A DNA stretch of 54,326 nt. Origin: Lachnospiraceae bacterium (GTDB lineage: Bacteria; Bacillota; Clostridia; Lachnospirales; Lachnospiraceae). The notes beneath the pieces are model-generated. The model was not told where the DNA came from. It saw nothing but the letters and a program-made list of their open reading frames with translations, and did not search any database. Each line of letters opens with the position of its first letter. Position 1 is the first letter of the stretch. Shown here one piece after another: positions 38,366-47,314 of the stretch. The DNA is taken from assembly GCA_004557975.1 (NCBI GenBank), contig SFEV01000012.1:1-54326 (forward strand). The letters are read 5' to 3'. The translations under genes and the position numbers were made by a program.

Positions 38366-41278
38366 CTATTTTTTCCTCCCAAATCCAGTACACATACAGG
38401 CTGCTGCCGTCACCAGAAACACTCCAATCCCGAAAATAAGCAGTATCATCCCTTCCCGATGATGCCCTTCTGCTGTACTGACCTCACTTTGCCCCGAAAG
38501 CAGTTTGCTGCGCTTTATCCCCGCTTTTTCGTTCTCGTCCATGTCAGCTGATATCATTTCTGCCGATGTGCGCTGGTATACTGCTGCCCTGACAGTGCTG
38601 CCGGAACTGCTGACTTCCTGCTGCACAAGCTCCATTGCGCTCGGCCGGATCTTTCTGTATTCCTCCGGCTCTTCCTTTGACAGACTGACATATACAGGGA
38701 TTTCCTCGCTCCAGTATTCATTTCCGGACGGATCACAGAGATAAATCTGTAAAGTCTGCCAGTCATCCCCCGCAGTCAGTTCAATTTTTCTCGTCAGCTC
38801 ACCGTTATCCTCTCCTATTTCTTCCAGGATCATCCTGCTGTCCAGATAAACCCGCATACATTTTATTCCCGTATTATCATGGGGTGTCAGATATGCCATC
38901 ACACGTTCCTCCCGGACAATCTGACCTGCCTGGATTCCTGTGATTGTACAGGAGGGCGATGTCCAGTCAAGCACAAAAGTCACGCGCTTATTCTGCATTT
39001 CCGTATCGCTGCTGTTCTTAGCCCTGTCCCGGGAGGAAAGGAGTATTTCATACACACCCTCCTTCCGAAAATATTCTGCCGGAATGGTGTACCGGTACTG
39101 CTTCCAGGAATCTCTGCTTCCCTGCATCGTCACCTGATAATCCACGCCTCGTTTCAGCTCCTCCAGATTTCCATCATGTCTGCAGAAAACACTGGATTCT
39201 CCCACGTAATCAATATTGGTTTCATAGAAAACAAGATCTTTCATTTCTGACAGAAAATACTTTTCCAATTGCTTTTTTGTCTCTTTTTCCAGATCATACA
39301 CTGATCCAAACCGGTTGACTGTGAAATACAGCTGTTTCTCCGTCGTATTGCCTGCCGTATCTTCTGCATGAACCCTCATTTCGTAGGCATCATCATAACC
39401 CCTGGATTCCGGAAAATCAAAATACTCTACTACAACTCCCGTGTCACTCTCTTCTGTTCTGTTAATCTGAGGGGCCTTTCCGCCGTTCGCCCCCGCAATA
39501 TCCACCCGCATGGAACCGGCCCTGTAGTTGGCGTCGCTGCACAGGACACGTATTTTCACCTTTCCTGAATTGGCCGTCTCATTTCCGACACCTTTTATTT
39601 CCACTTCAGGCGGTGTACGGTCGACGCAGATCAGACTGCTTTTTGCAAATGCAGAATTTCCCACACGGTCTTCTGTCCGCACGTACACCAAAAAGACACC
39701 TTCTTCCGCAATGCTGAAATGATCTCCGTCCATACATTCCTTCCACGCTCCATCCTCCGGCTGCTTCAGAACTTCTCCATCCATTTTACACGGTACGCAG
39801 CTGTATGACGCACTCCTTATCCCGCTTTTTCCATCCGGAGCAATGCGAATAGTCACATCGGCCGATTGAGCCGCATATACCATTCCGGATTCCACAGTGC
39901 CGGATATCCCAATTTCAGCCGCAGGAGCCTCCGCATCAATAAAATACGGTTCCTGACGGATTTCCGACTCTGAAACCACAGTGCCGGATGCATCCGTCTT
40001 TTTCAGGCTGAATGTAAGCTGTCCATCCTCCTGAATATTTTCTTTTCCGATCCCCTGGCGATATCCGCTCTGCTGTCTCGTTTCAATATAAAGACTGCTT
40101 CCCGGGCGTACCCAGAGTGTCCCATTGCCATCCCGGAACCAGGCATTCTGATCCCCCACAATCTCATAGTGTGTGCCCCTCTGTATTTTTTCCGGTGTTT
40201 TTTCTTCCTGAGCTTCAGGCTGCATGTCCTCAGAGCTGCTCTCTGCGGGGGCAACAGGATCCCCGGTCTCGTCAATTGGCTCAGGCGCAGACTCAGCTGC
40301 AGGTTCAGCCGCCTCTGTCGCAGGCTCTGTAACCGGCTCCGTCTGAGGCTCTGTCTGAGGCTCTGTCTCGTTTGCTTCCATCTGTACGTCAGATTCCGCC
40401 GTTGCATTTGTGGCATACTCCGTCACAGATTCCGTCGTAAATTCCGTCACAGATTCCGTCTCAAATTCCGTCTGATTTTCTGCTGCCTGCTCTGCAATTA
40501 CCTCTGTTGATGATTCCGGAATTGATTCTGTCGTTGTCTCTGCAGGAGCTTCTGTCTCTGTAATCGCTTCTTCATCTGTCTCTGCAATCATTTCTGTATC
40601 TGTCTCTGTAATCGCGCCTTCTCCTGTCTCTGTAATCGATTCGTCTCCTGTTTCTGTAATCGATTCGTCTCCTGTCTCTGTAATTGCTTCTTCTCCTGTC
40701 TCTGCAATCGCTTCTTCATCTGTCTCCGGTACAGCTCCTGCTTCCGGAACCGGGCCTGTAACTGATTCATCCGAAGATCCTGTCCCTGTTTCCGTCTGTG
40801 ACTCCGTTATCTGTTCTGTGGCTGGTTCTGCAGTCTTCTCCGTTTCCGGTGCCTTTCCGGATTCCGCGGATGTTTCAGCTATTAATGGTGATGATTCACG
40901 CTCAGACTCAGATTCACTTTCTGACTCTGATTCACTTTCTGATTCTGATTCACTTTCTGATTCGTTCTCACTCTGTGTCATGCTTTCTGCCTCAGAATTC
41001 TGCATCGGATCGCTTTGAGCCGACAGGGCGTTTCCGCTTATGACATCTGATCCTGCTGTATCCTGTGCTGTCTGTTCTGCTTCCGCCGCGCCCAGGGTTT
41101 CCATGGCTTCAGCGACAAACGGTCTGCTCTTCCCCGCATTCTTACCCGGCGCAGTCGTCTCAAACAGCAGAAAACACGCCAGCATCAGTGCCATGCATGA
41201 AAGGCTGTCCGTCCACAGTGTATCCCTTTTTTTCATTCTTTTTCTGTTTTTCAAATATATTCCTCCCTGTAAAGCCAT
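38366..41278 (-). CDS. Large surface protein with Glu/Ser/Thr repeat stalk and Ig-like domains
   Basis: About 970 aa from ATG 41278; a TTG at 41254 behind GGGAGG is an equally good start. The N-terminus has a signal or anchor helix (DSLSCMALMLACFLLFET). Then come a Ser-Glu dipeptide tract, an octapeptide tract (EEAITETG-like) and a longer acidic Thr/Glu/Pro-rich stalk. The C-terminal half is globular, with several Ig-like or bacterial Big-type beta domains recognisable by RTEDRVGNS, VDRTPPEVEI, AEDTAGNTT and DPSGNEY, and it ends in a membrane helix and basic GFGRKK, not an LPxTG signal. It looks like a surface-exposed two-anchor or C-anchored protein. It follows the orphan kinase directly. 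No function is known. Confidence 0.75.
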   Translation of the reverse strand: MALQGGIYLKNRKRMKKRDTLWTDSLSCMALMLACFLLFETTAPGKNAGKSRPFVAEAMETLGAAEAEQTAQDTAGSDVISGNALSAQSDPMQNSEAESMTQSENESESESESESESESESESESERESSPLIAETSAESGKAPETEKTAEPATEQITESQTETGTGSSDESVTGPVPEAGAVPETDEEAIAETGEEAITETGDESITETGDESITETGEGAITETDTEMIAETDEEAITETEAPAETTTESIPESSTEVIAEQAAENQTEFETESVTEFTTESVTEYATNATAESDVQMEANETEPQTEPQTEPVTEPATEAAEPAAESAPEPIDETGDPVAPAESSSEDMQPEAQEEKTPEKIQRGTHYEIVGDQNAWFRDGNGTLWVRPGSSLYIETRQQSGYRQGIGKENIQEDGQLTFSLKKTDASGTVVSESEIRQEPYFIDAEAPAAEIGISGTVESGMVYAAQSADVTIRIAPDGKSGIRSASYSCVPCKMDGEVLKQPEDGAWKECMDGDHFSIAEEGVFLVYVRTEDRVGNSAFAKSSLICVDRTPPEVEIKGVGNETANSGKVKIRVLCSDANYRAGSMRVDIAGANGGKAPQINRTEESDTGVVVEYFDFPESRGYDDAYEMRVHAEDTAGNTTEKQLYFTVNRFGSVYDLEKETKKQLEKYFLSEMKDLVFYETNIDYVGESSVFCRHDGNLEELKRGVDYQVTMQGSRDSWKQYRYTIPAEYFRKEGVYEILLSSRDRAKNSSDTEMQNKRVTFVLDWTSPSCTITGIQAGQIVREERVMAYLTPHDNTGIKCMRVYLDSRMILEEIGEDNGELTRKIELTAGDDWQTLQIYLCDPSGNEYWSEEIPVYVSLSKEEPEEYRKIRPSAMELVQQEVSSSGSTVRAAVYQRTSAEMISADMDENEKAGIKRSKLLSGQSEVSTAEGHHREGMILLIFGIGVFLVTAAACMCTGFGRKK
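40549..40721. repeat. 24-bp tandem repeats encoding the octapeptide stalk
   Basis: About seven imperfect 24-bp units encode EEAITETG-like octapeptides in the surface protein. Two adjacent units are almost identical. Confidence 0.8.
40895..40982. repeat. Ser-Glu dipeptide tract (6-bp and 12-bp period)
   Basis: Alternating Ser/Glu codons make a low-complexity tract in the surface protein just after the signal region. Such tracts are prone to length change. Confidence 0.75.
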
Positions 41279-41279
41279 T

Positions 41280-42977
41280 CTACTTGCTGTTCTGATATAC
41301 ACGTTCCACTGCCTGCAGTGCCTGAGTACATCTTGTCTGAATTTCCGCTCTTTTTTCATCCGCCCCATCTGTACCATCTTCCACAAATTCCAGTATTTCA
41401 TTCACAATTCTTTTCATATTCTGCGCAGTCTCTTCTCCCTGCTGCAGTTCATAAGATTTCATGATCAGACATGACAGAAGCTCTTCAGCCACCTGCAGCT
41501 GTGCCTGGCTGTATTCCTGCTTCCACTCTTCCAGTTCCCAGAGCTGCTTCAGATCCTTCCAGTACGTGCAGAACTGCTTCTGCTGTTCTTTCCTGTCATC
41601 CGTACGTCCCAGAGTTTCGTAATAAGATCCGATCTTTGCATGGATATGTGCCGATTCCGACCAGTCAGGCTGTGTTTCCATTGCCCCTGCCGCTTTCTCC
41701 GCCTCACAGAACCATTTGTACGCAGCACTTTTTCCGCCCGAGCTCTCATAAAAATACCAGTATGCCATTCCAAGCCGGTAAGAAAGCAGACCATACGCCT
41801 CCGAATTCTCTTTCATGTTTTCCATAATCGTCTGTTCTTTCCCCGGTTCCGTTTCAAACAGGAGCTTCTTCCACGCCTCCTCTTCCTCCTCATCAAAGGA
41901 ACAGTCCTGCGTGATTCGCTCAAGTAGATGAAGCATCCATGTAATATCCGAAGGAAACAGACGTGCGGCCTGTTCATAGCACGTAAAAGCCTGTCCGAAT
42001 CCCAGCCCCTCCGACGTCTCCAAAAGCTGTCTGTACACCAGTTCGTCATCCTGCACCGTCTGTGAAGCAGCGCTCCCACCTGCAAAACTGGCTGCAAAGA
42101 AATACAGGACAATCACAAACAGGCCCAGCGCAGGAGAGGCTCTTCGGATCCTGCGGTATGCCGTATATCTCCTTTTAGCGCGCACAACAGCCTGGTACAG
42201 GCATCTGCTGTTCTGAAAACGCATTGTTTTTTCTTCCCTGATGCATCTGTAAATCAGGCTGCATGCCGCCTTTTTCCAGGATGGCAGATGTTTACCTGCC
42301 CTGTATGCAGATGCTGCATCCCGTTCCCCGTCAGGCGGTCTCCCAAACAGGCAGTAAAACATCACAGCACCGAATCCGTAGATATCGCTGCGAGCATCTG
42401 CCGTATCCTCACGGCACTGCTGCTCCGGTGCGGCAAATCCTTTTGTTCCGATGCAATGGCTGTGACCCTCCTGTATACTCCACGGCACGGATGTTCCAAA
42501 ATCGATCAGAACAATTCTTCCATCCTGTTTCATCAGAATATTGGAAGGCTTTATGTCGAGATGCAGCACCGGGGAAGAGCGCAGATGCAGATACATCAGT
42601 ACCTCTGAGAGCTGCTGCGCCACTGAATAGAACTGATCTGCACTGACTTCCCCGCTGGTCAGCTCCTGCAGTCCCCGTCCTCTGATATACTCCATAATCA
42701 GCCATACCTGCTCTTCCTCCTCAAGAACATCAAAAATCTGGGGAAGAGACGGATGATGCAGATGCTTCATCATATTCAGTTCATGCATACGATTGCCAAA
42801 CAGTCCCGCGCCGAGAGATTTGGCAGCGCGCAGCTGCTCCGTTGCCATATGTCGAACAAGATAAACACTTCCCTCACCGCCGCGTCCAAGAAGACGAATT
42901 ACCCTGTAACTGCTGCCAATCATAGGGCCGGGGTCAGTCTGTTTTCCCGTATACAGTTTTTTTCCTCCTCTCATCAT
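41280..42977 (-). CDS. Transmembrane serine/threonine protein kinase with helical extracellular domain
   Basis: The 565-aa protein has an N-terminal Hanks kinase: LGRGGEGSVYL (30-40), Lys K53, HLDIKPSN (D141; HLD rather than HRD), DFG (159-161) and APEQ (183-186). One membrane helix follows at about 281-300. Outside the membrane is an alpha-helical region of about 260 aa with TPR-like periodicity, not PASTA repeats, so it is distinct from PrkC. The start is unclear: ATG 42977/42974 have no site, AGAGGAGG lies just after them and 7 nt before an in-frame CTG, and ATG 42923 is the next. The stop overlaps the start region of the repeat-stalk surface protein, pointing to joint expression. Confidence 0.85.
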   Translation of the reverse strand: MMRGGKKLYTGKQTDPGPMIGSSYRVIRLLGRGGEGSVYLVRHMATEQLRAAKSLGAGLFGNRMHELNMMKHLHHPSLPQIFDVLEEEEQVWLIMEYIRGRGLQELTSGEVSADQFYSVAQQLSEVLMYLHLRSSPVLHLDIKPSNILMKQDGRIVLIDFGTSVPWSIQEGHSHCIGTKGFAAPEQQCREDTADARSDIYGFGAVMFYCLFGRPPDGERDAASAYRAGKHLPSWKKAACSLIYRCIREEKTMRFQNSRCLYQAVVRAKRRYTAYRRIRRASPALGLFVIVLYFFAASFAGGSAASQTVQDDELVYRQLLETSEGLGFGQAFTCYEQAARLFPSDITWMLHLLERITQDCSFDEEEEEAWKKLLFETEPGKEQTIMENMKENSEAYGLLSYRLGMAYWYFYESSGGKSAAYKWFCEAEKAAGAMETQPDWSESAHIHAKIGSYYETLGRTDDRKEQQKQFCTYWKDLKQLWELEEWKQEYSQAQLQVAEELLSCLIMKSYELQQGEETAQNMKRIVNEILEFVEDGTDGADEKRAEIQTRCTQALQAVERVYQNSK

Positions 42978-43309
42978 GTATAACCGCGTCCCATATGCCC
43001 TCTTTTTCCCGGCATATCAATGCTGATAGCCGCACCGGGGACAGGAGCTGTTTTCGAAATAAAATCCGGATATCATGTACTGATACAGCATCGCCCGGTA
43101 CAGGATCTGTATGATTCTGAAACTGCCATCTTCCTGCAAAACGGCGATACTGTTATGCTGAATTACTCTGATCTGAATGTTTAAGAAACTGAAACAGAAT
43201 TTCTGTCAGACTGGATGATTTTATAAATCTTTAGAGATTATTCTATATATCTTATGTTTCTATTATCTTTCTTTTTATGACAAATGTCAAGCATTTTTTC
43301 TTCTGAAAC
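42978..43309. other. Long leader of the orphan kinase
   Basis: About 280 nt lie between the promoter at 43262-43290 and the kinase. I see no well-supported gene. The leader has a perfect 7-bp hairpin ATATGCC/GGCATAT (about 42993-43018), a second hairpin around CAGAAATTCTG, and an open frame without a clear start that ends SSCPRCGYQH (stop near 43020). The frame may be a gene remnant. Confidence 0.4.
43262..43290 (-). promoter_or_regulatory. Promoter of the orphan kinase locus
   Basis: TTGACA (43290-43285), a 17-nt spacer and GATAAT (43267-43262) form a near-consensus vegetative promoter just after the upstream terminator. Confidence 0.75.
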
Positions 43310-43313
43310 AAAC

Positions 43314-43342
43314 AAAAGCACGCACCGAAGTACGTGCTTTTG
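43314..43342 (-). terminator. Terminator of the HD/amidase/aldo-keto reductase unit
   Basis: The stem AAAGCACGTAC/GTGCGTGCTTT with a TTCG tetraloop on the minus strand is followed by TGTTTGTTT. It ends the upstream unit before the kinase promoter. Confidence 0.8.
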
Positions 43343-43374
43343 CCCGGATATCCTCCATCCGTTCTGTTTGAATA

Positions 43375-44292
43375 TTACGGAAGCTGCCTGCCGGCAGAAA
43401 GGTAAAGCTCATACCACTCTTCTCTCGTAAGCTGTACCGAATCTGCTTTTACTATCTCCCTGACTCTCCTGAGATTCGTGGTTCCTATGATTGTCTGGAT
43501 CCCGGCGGGATGGCGAAGAATCCATGCTACGGCAATCGCGTTCTGAGTCACCTGATATTTCTCTGCCAGACGATCCAGCACAGCATTCAGTTCCGGAAAT
43601 TTTTTATTTCCAATAAAAATCCCCTCGAACATCCCGTACTGGAACGGTGACCAGGCCTGCAGCGTCAGCTTTCTCAGTCTGCTGTACTCAAGCAGACCTC
43701 CGTCACGGCTGCATCCCAAATCATTGTAAATATTCACATTGAGTCCCGCATCTACGGTCGGACAATGCGCCACCGAATACTGAATCTGATCAATACAGAT
43801 CCGCCCCTCACAATAGCTGTTCAGCAGTTCAATCTGCATCGGATTGTGGTTACTGACTCCGAATGCACGTACTTTTCCGGATTTCTCCAGAGTCTCAAAA
43901 GCATCTGCCACTTCCGCAGGCTCCATCAATGCGTCGGGACGGTGGAGCAGCAGGATATCTATATAGTCCGTCTTCAGACGTTTCAGGCTTCCGTCCACAG
44001 ACTGAAGAATGTGTTCTTTAGAAAAATCATAACAGATTCCCGGACGAATCGCACATTTCGTCTGAATGACTATCTGCTCACGCAGTTTCGGTGTCAGTAC
44101 ATTTCCAAATACCGACTCAGCCTCGCCGCCTGCATAAATATCTGCATGGTCAAAAAAATTGATGCCGCACTCCATTGCCCCGTCAATCAGTTCCCGCACC
44201 TGCTTTTCGCCGCCGAGTCCCGTAATCCTCATACATCCGAGTCCAATGCGGGATACCTCCTGTACCTTGTCACTGATCTGAAACATTCTCAT
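43375..44292 (-). CDS. Aldo/keto reductase
   Basis: An NADPH-dependent TIM-barrel reductase of the YdhF-like group; substrate unknown. The 305-aa protein has the catalytic tetrad positions DHADIYAGGEAE (Asp, Tyr), IQTKCA (Lys) and LLLHRPD (His), and the cofactor-binding C-terminal segment IIGTTNLRR. GAGAGGG precedes the ATG. It lies 58 bp after the amidase gene and before a terminator, so it may be co-transcribed with the wall enzyme. Confidence 0.93.
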   Translation of the reverse strand: MRMFQISDKVQEVSRIGLGCMRITGLGGEKQVRELIDGAMECGINFFDHADIYAGGEAESVFGNVLTPKLREQIVIQTKCAIRPGICYDFSKEHILQSVDGSLKRLKTDYIDILLLHRPDALMEPAEVADAFETLEKSGKVRAFGVSNHNPMQIELLNSYCEGRICIDQIQYSVAHCPTVDAGLNVNIYNDLGCSRDGGLLEYSRLRKLTLQAWSPFQYGMFEGIFIGNKKFPELNAVLDRLAEKYQVTQNAIAVAWILRHPAGIQTIIGTTNLRRVREIVKADSVQLTREEWYELYLSAGRQLP

Positions 44293-44349
44293 AGTTTTTC
44301 CCTCTCATCACAGTTTTTCCTTATCTTTTTCCAGTCCGCCGTTCAGAAG

Positions 44350-46284
44350 TCAGAAAGAATCCTGATCCGAACTCAGCAGCTGTCTGTATACCAGTTCCGA
44401 CATCCCGGTAATTCTTGTGACTGCTTCCCCATTGTCCGACAGATTGCCGCTCAGGATGCAGACCACATACGCCAGTCCATCCTTTTCTGCAACCGCGATA
44501 TCGTTCTCCACGTAATCCCCGTATTCACCGCCAAGCTCTCCGGTTTTATTGAATATTTTTGCCGTGTCCGACGTTATGCCTGCCGGAATTTTATTTCTTC
44601 GCGTCTGCTGTTCCAGATATGCAAGCATTTTTGCGGAGGCTTCCGCACTGACACAGGTACCGCTGTAAATACTCTCCAAGAGTCTCAGGCAGTCATTTGC
44701 GGAGGTATAATTGTCACCGGATGGATTTTCTTCCAGAAACAGCCTTCCCATCCTGGTGGCGGAATAACCGTTTTCTTCACAGAATTCATTTACAATTCTC
44801 ATACCCTCTGACGCGTCTCCTCCGCCCAGGCCCCTAAGGAGCGTATTCGCAGCATTGTTGTCGCTGACGGTGATCATATCTGTGATCAGCTGCTTTAACT
44901 CCCCTTCATAAGATTCCGGGAACGTAATTCTGCGGTCTTCCGATGATGGATAGCAGATACGGTCATAAATTGCAGCCATCAAAAAGACTTTGATCACGCT
45001 TGCGGATTTCATCTGCACATCGCCGTTCAGATTTCCCTCCGCACCGGAATAAAGCGCTTTCAGACTGACCGCCCACTGCTCTCCCCTGTCTGAATAAGGA
45101 TAAATAAATTCTTCCCCCAGCATTTCAAGGGCAGTATCCACCTTTGACTGCTCCTGCGCAGAGACCACCTTTTTCTTCAGACCTTTTTTCTCGAAATACG
45201 TGTCGATACCGTCTGCAATTCCCTTTGCCATTTCCGGCTGCACTGCTGTATCTGCCATGCGGAGATCATCCGCTTCATTCGTCATAAATCCCATTTCCAG
45301 TATCATGACCGGCAGCCTGCTCCAGTTCATCCCGGTCATATTGTCGTAATACTGGACGCCGAGTGACCGGAAAGAGGCTCTCTCGCAGTAAGCATCCAGA
45401 ATACACTGGCCAAGGAGATACGAGTCTGCCGCCAGATCCCCCACATACGGATTGGCAGAGGATGGAACCATGGCAAGCGCTCCGCTCACACTGGAATCAT
45501 CTGAACCGTTGGCATGGATTCTGACATAAATATCTCCGCCCTGCTCATAAGCCAGAAGCGCCCGCTCTGCATTGCTGATCGCTGTATCGTGATCCTCCCT
45601 CGTCAGGATCACCTCGTAGCCCCTCGCCTCCAGCTCATCACGCAGAAGCAGCGAGATTTCAAGATTCAGCTCATATTCCTTTTTCCCGCTGAAACGTCCC
45701 TCGGTGCCGACAGATGCTTTTGCCTTCATCTCTGAAGAACCGGGGCCATTCGGCTCCGTATCGCTCATATCCACCCAGCTTCCCTGATGTCCCGGATCAA
45801 TGGCAACGACCAGTTTTTCGGACTCCGGCTCCTCCGTCTCATGCTCCGGCGAAGTCTTTACCGTGCCTCTTTCTGTTTCCGTCTCACTCTGATCTGCAGT
45901 CTCTGACTCTCCCTCCTGATCCTGCTTCCTCTCTGTATCCGGGGCTTCTGGCCGATCCTCTTCCGGCCCGGTCTCCTCGGTTTCTGACCGATCCTCTCCT
46001 GGCCCCGTCTCCCCGGTTTCTGACCGATCCTCTCCCGGCCCGGTCTCCCCGGTTTCTGACCGATCCTCTCCTGGCCCGGTCTTCCCGGTTTCTGACCGAT
46101 CCTCTCCCGGCCCGGTCTCCAGAACCTCTGTCCTTCCCTGACTTTGTCCGAACTCCTGCTCCCGGGTCGTTTTAAAAAACAGCCATACAACAATACACAG
46201 TATCACTGCAAGAACTATGACCAGTCCCAGCAGGATCCCCGTAAGCGACAGCCCACGTCTTTTCTTTCTTTTTTTCACCGGCAT
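44350..46284 (-). CDS. N-acetylmuramoyl-L-alanine amidase fused to a class A beta-lactamase-like domain
   Basis: The 644-aa protein has a basic start, one membrane helix (about 13-37), a 12-residue repeat linker TGPGEDRSETGx (about 57-115), an Amidase_3 domain (about 158-368) and a beta-lactamase-like domain (about 375-640). The amidase has the zinc and catalytic positions H166 in DPGHQG, Glu in YELNLEIS, H257 in RIHANG and E330 in ILEMGF. The second domain has SxxK (S429/K432), SDN (474-476) and KTG (580-582). It lacks a clear class A ExxLN motif, which carries the deacylating Glu. It may therefore act as a peptidase or bind wall peptides rather than hydrolyse antibiotics. Both active sites face outside. 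It lies between an HD protein and an aldo/keto reductase. Confidence 0.88.
   Translation of the reverse strand: MPVKKRKKRRGLSLTGILLGLVIVLAVILCIVVWLFFKTTREQEFGQSQGRTEVLETGPGEDRSETGKTGPGEDRSETGETGPGEDRSETGETGPGEDRSETEETGPEEDRPEAPDTERKQDQEGESETADQSETETERGTVKTSPEHETEEPESEKLVVAIDPGHQGSWVDMSDTEPNGPGSSEMKAKASVGTEGRFSGKKEYELNLEISLLLRDELEARGYEVILTREDHDTAISNAERALLAYEQGGDIYVRIHANGSDDSSVSGALAMVPSSANPYVGDLAADSYLLGQCILDAYCERASFRSLGVQYYDNMTGMNWSRLPVMILEMGFMTNEADDLRMADTAVQPEMAKGIADGIDTYFEKKGLKKKVVSAQEQSKVDTALEMLGEEFIYPYSDRGEQWAVSLKALYSGAEGNLNGDVQMKSASVIKVFLMAAIYDRICYPSSEDRRITFPESYEGELKQLITDMITVSDNNAANTLLRGLGGGDASEGMRIVNEFCEENGYSATRMGRLFLEENPSGDNYTSANDCLRLLESIYSGTCVSAEASAKMLAYLEQQTRRNKIPAGITSDTAKIFNKTGELGGEYGDYVENDIAVAEKDGLAYVVCILSGNLSDNGEAVTRITGMSELVYRQLLSSDQDSF
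45950..46122. repeat. 36-bp tandem repeats in the amidase linker
   Basis: Five nearly identical 36-bp units encode the dodecapeptide TGPGEDRSETGx between the membrane helix and the amidase domain. Copy number could vary between strains. Confidence 0.85.
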
Positions 46285-46337
46285 CTCCCCTCTCTGACCT
46301 TCCGGGTCTCCCGGTCAGGCCACCTTTTATTCTGCAC

Positions 46338-46934
46338 CTATGCCTCCGGCGCGTACGCTTCCATGGCCTCGCTGATCTGCGTCTCGCAGGAACGCATGGC
46401 CAGAATTGTCTTTTCCATCAGCTCTTCCAGCGTCCATCCAAGGCGCTCCGCCCCCGTCCGGATCACATCCCTGGAGCATCCGGCCGCAAACCGTTTGTCC
46501 TTAAATTTCTTCTTCAGGCTGGATACCTCCAAATCCATGACACTTTTTGACGGACGCATACGGGCTGCCGCACCGATCAGTCCGGTCAGCTCATCCGCTG
46601 CAAACAGAACCTTCTCCATCTCATGAACCGGCTCAACATCACAGCAGATACCGTAGCCATGGCTGCAGACAGAGTGTATCATATCGTCGCCGACTCCGCC
46701 CTCTCTCAGAAGCTCCGGAGCCTTTACACAGTGCTCCTGTGGATAAAGCTCAAAATCAATGTCATGCAGAAGTCCTGTAATTGCCCAATATTCCGCATCT
46801 TCGCCATATCCCAGCTCCTGTGCATACCAGCGCATCACAGCCTCAACGGTCAGTGCATGCTGAATATGAAACGGCTCCTGATTGTACTTCTTTAATAATG
46901 TAACTGCTTCGTCTCTTGTAATTGTACTGGTCAT
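46338..46934 (-). CDS. HD-domain protein (putative phosphohydrolase)
   Basis: From ATG 46934 (GGAGAAG upstream) the protein has 198 aa. It carries HD-superfamily positions: HIQHALTVEAVM, then LLHDIDFELYPQEH with the His-Asp pair, and later SHGYG. Such proteins are metal-dependent phosphohydrolases of nucleotides or signalling molecules; the substrate cannot be told. An in-frame Met at 46997 lacks a site and is nearer the promoter. It starts the unit with the amidase. Confidence 0.8.
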   Translation of the reverse strand: MTSTITRDEAVTLLKKYNQEPFHIQHALTVEAVMRWYAQELGYGEDAEYWAITGLLHDIDFELYPQEHCVKAPELLREGGVGDDMIHSVCSHGYGICCDVEPVHEMEKVLFAADELTGLIGAAARMRPSKSVMDLEVSSLKKKFKDKRFAAGCSRDVIRTGAERLGWTLEELMEKTILAMRSCETQISEAMEAYAPEA

Positions 46935-47042
46935 TGTTCTTCTCCTTTTTGTATCACAGGCAGGTGACAGATATAACCTGTTTTCCGCCTCCTGCACTCA
47001 AATGTCTTAACGGATACAGGCGTATCGCCGTAACCGTTTCCC

Positions 47043-47071
47043 ATTATACCACACGGACTGCCTCTTATCAA
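47043..47071 (-). promoter_or_regulatory. Promoter of the HD/amidase/aldo-keto reductase unit
   Basis: TTGATA (47071-47066), a 17-nt spacer and a perfect TATAAT (47048-47043) read toward the HD gene about 110 bp away. Confidence 0.8.
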
Positions 47072-47129
47072 ATCTTCGAATTTCTAAGCTTTTCTTAATA
47101 TATTTCACGTTACAGTTCAGCCATGCAGT

Positions 47130-47186
47130 AAAATGAAAAGCCAGACCGTGCAGATCATCATCTGCAAAGAGCCGGCTTTTCATTTT
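47130..47186 (-). terminator. Two-tier hairpin, probable terminator after amt
   Basis: A perfect 13-bp outer stem (47130-47142 with 47174-47186) encloses a 6-bp GCAGAT/ATCTGC stem. The outer arms carry TTTTCATTTT on both strands, so it can terminate transcripts from either side. Confidence 0.65.
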
Positions 47187-47190
47187 CTGT

Positions 47191-47268
47191 GATGTGCGGG
47201 ACGCACATCAGCCACAGACAGGAGCTGCGTAGCAGCGAATAGCCTGTGTAAACAGGCGGTCTGTGGCT
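47191..47268. ncRNA. Candidate structured RNA with a three-way junction
   Basis: A perfect 10-bp closing stem (47210-47219 with 47259-47268) encloses two perfect hairpins: GCTGC-GTA-GCAGC (47224-47236) and GCCTGT-GTAA-ACAGGC (47242-47257). A further perfect 7-bp hairpin GATGTGC/GCACATC (47191-47209) adjoins it. No reading frame explains it. It is in the 3' region of the amt transcript on the minus strand, but structure alone does not fix the strand. I do not recognise a known RNA family. Confidence 0.5.
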
Positions 47269-47314
47269 TGCATGGCGTGGCACATGAACAGGAACAGTTT
47301 CACAGGCGCACAAA

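Noticed and set aside
45950..46122. CRISPR-like array
   Set aside because: The 36-bp units abut without unique spacers and encode an in-frame peptide repeat.
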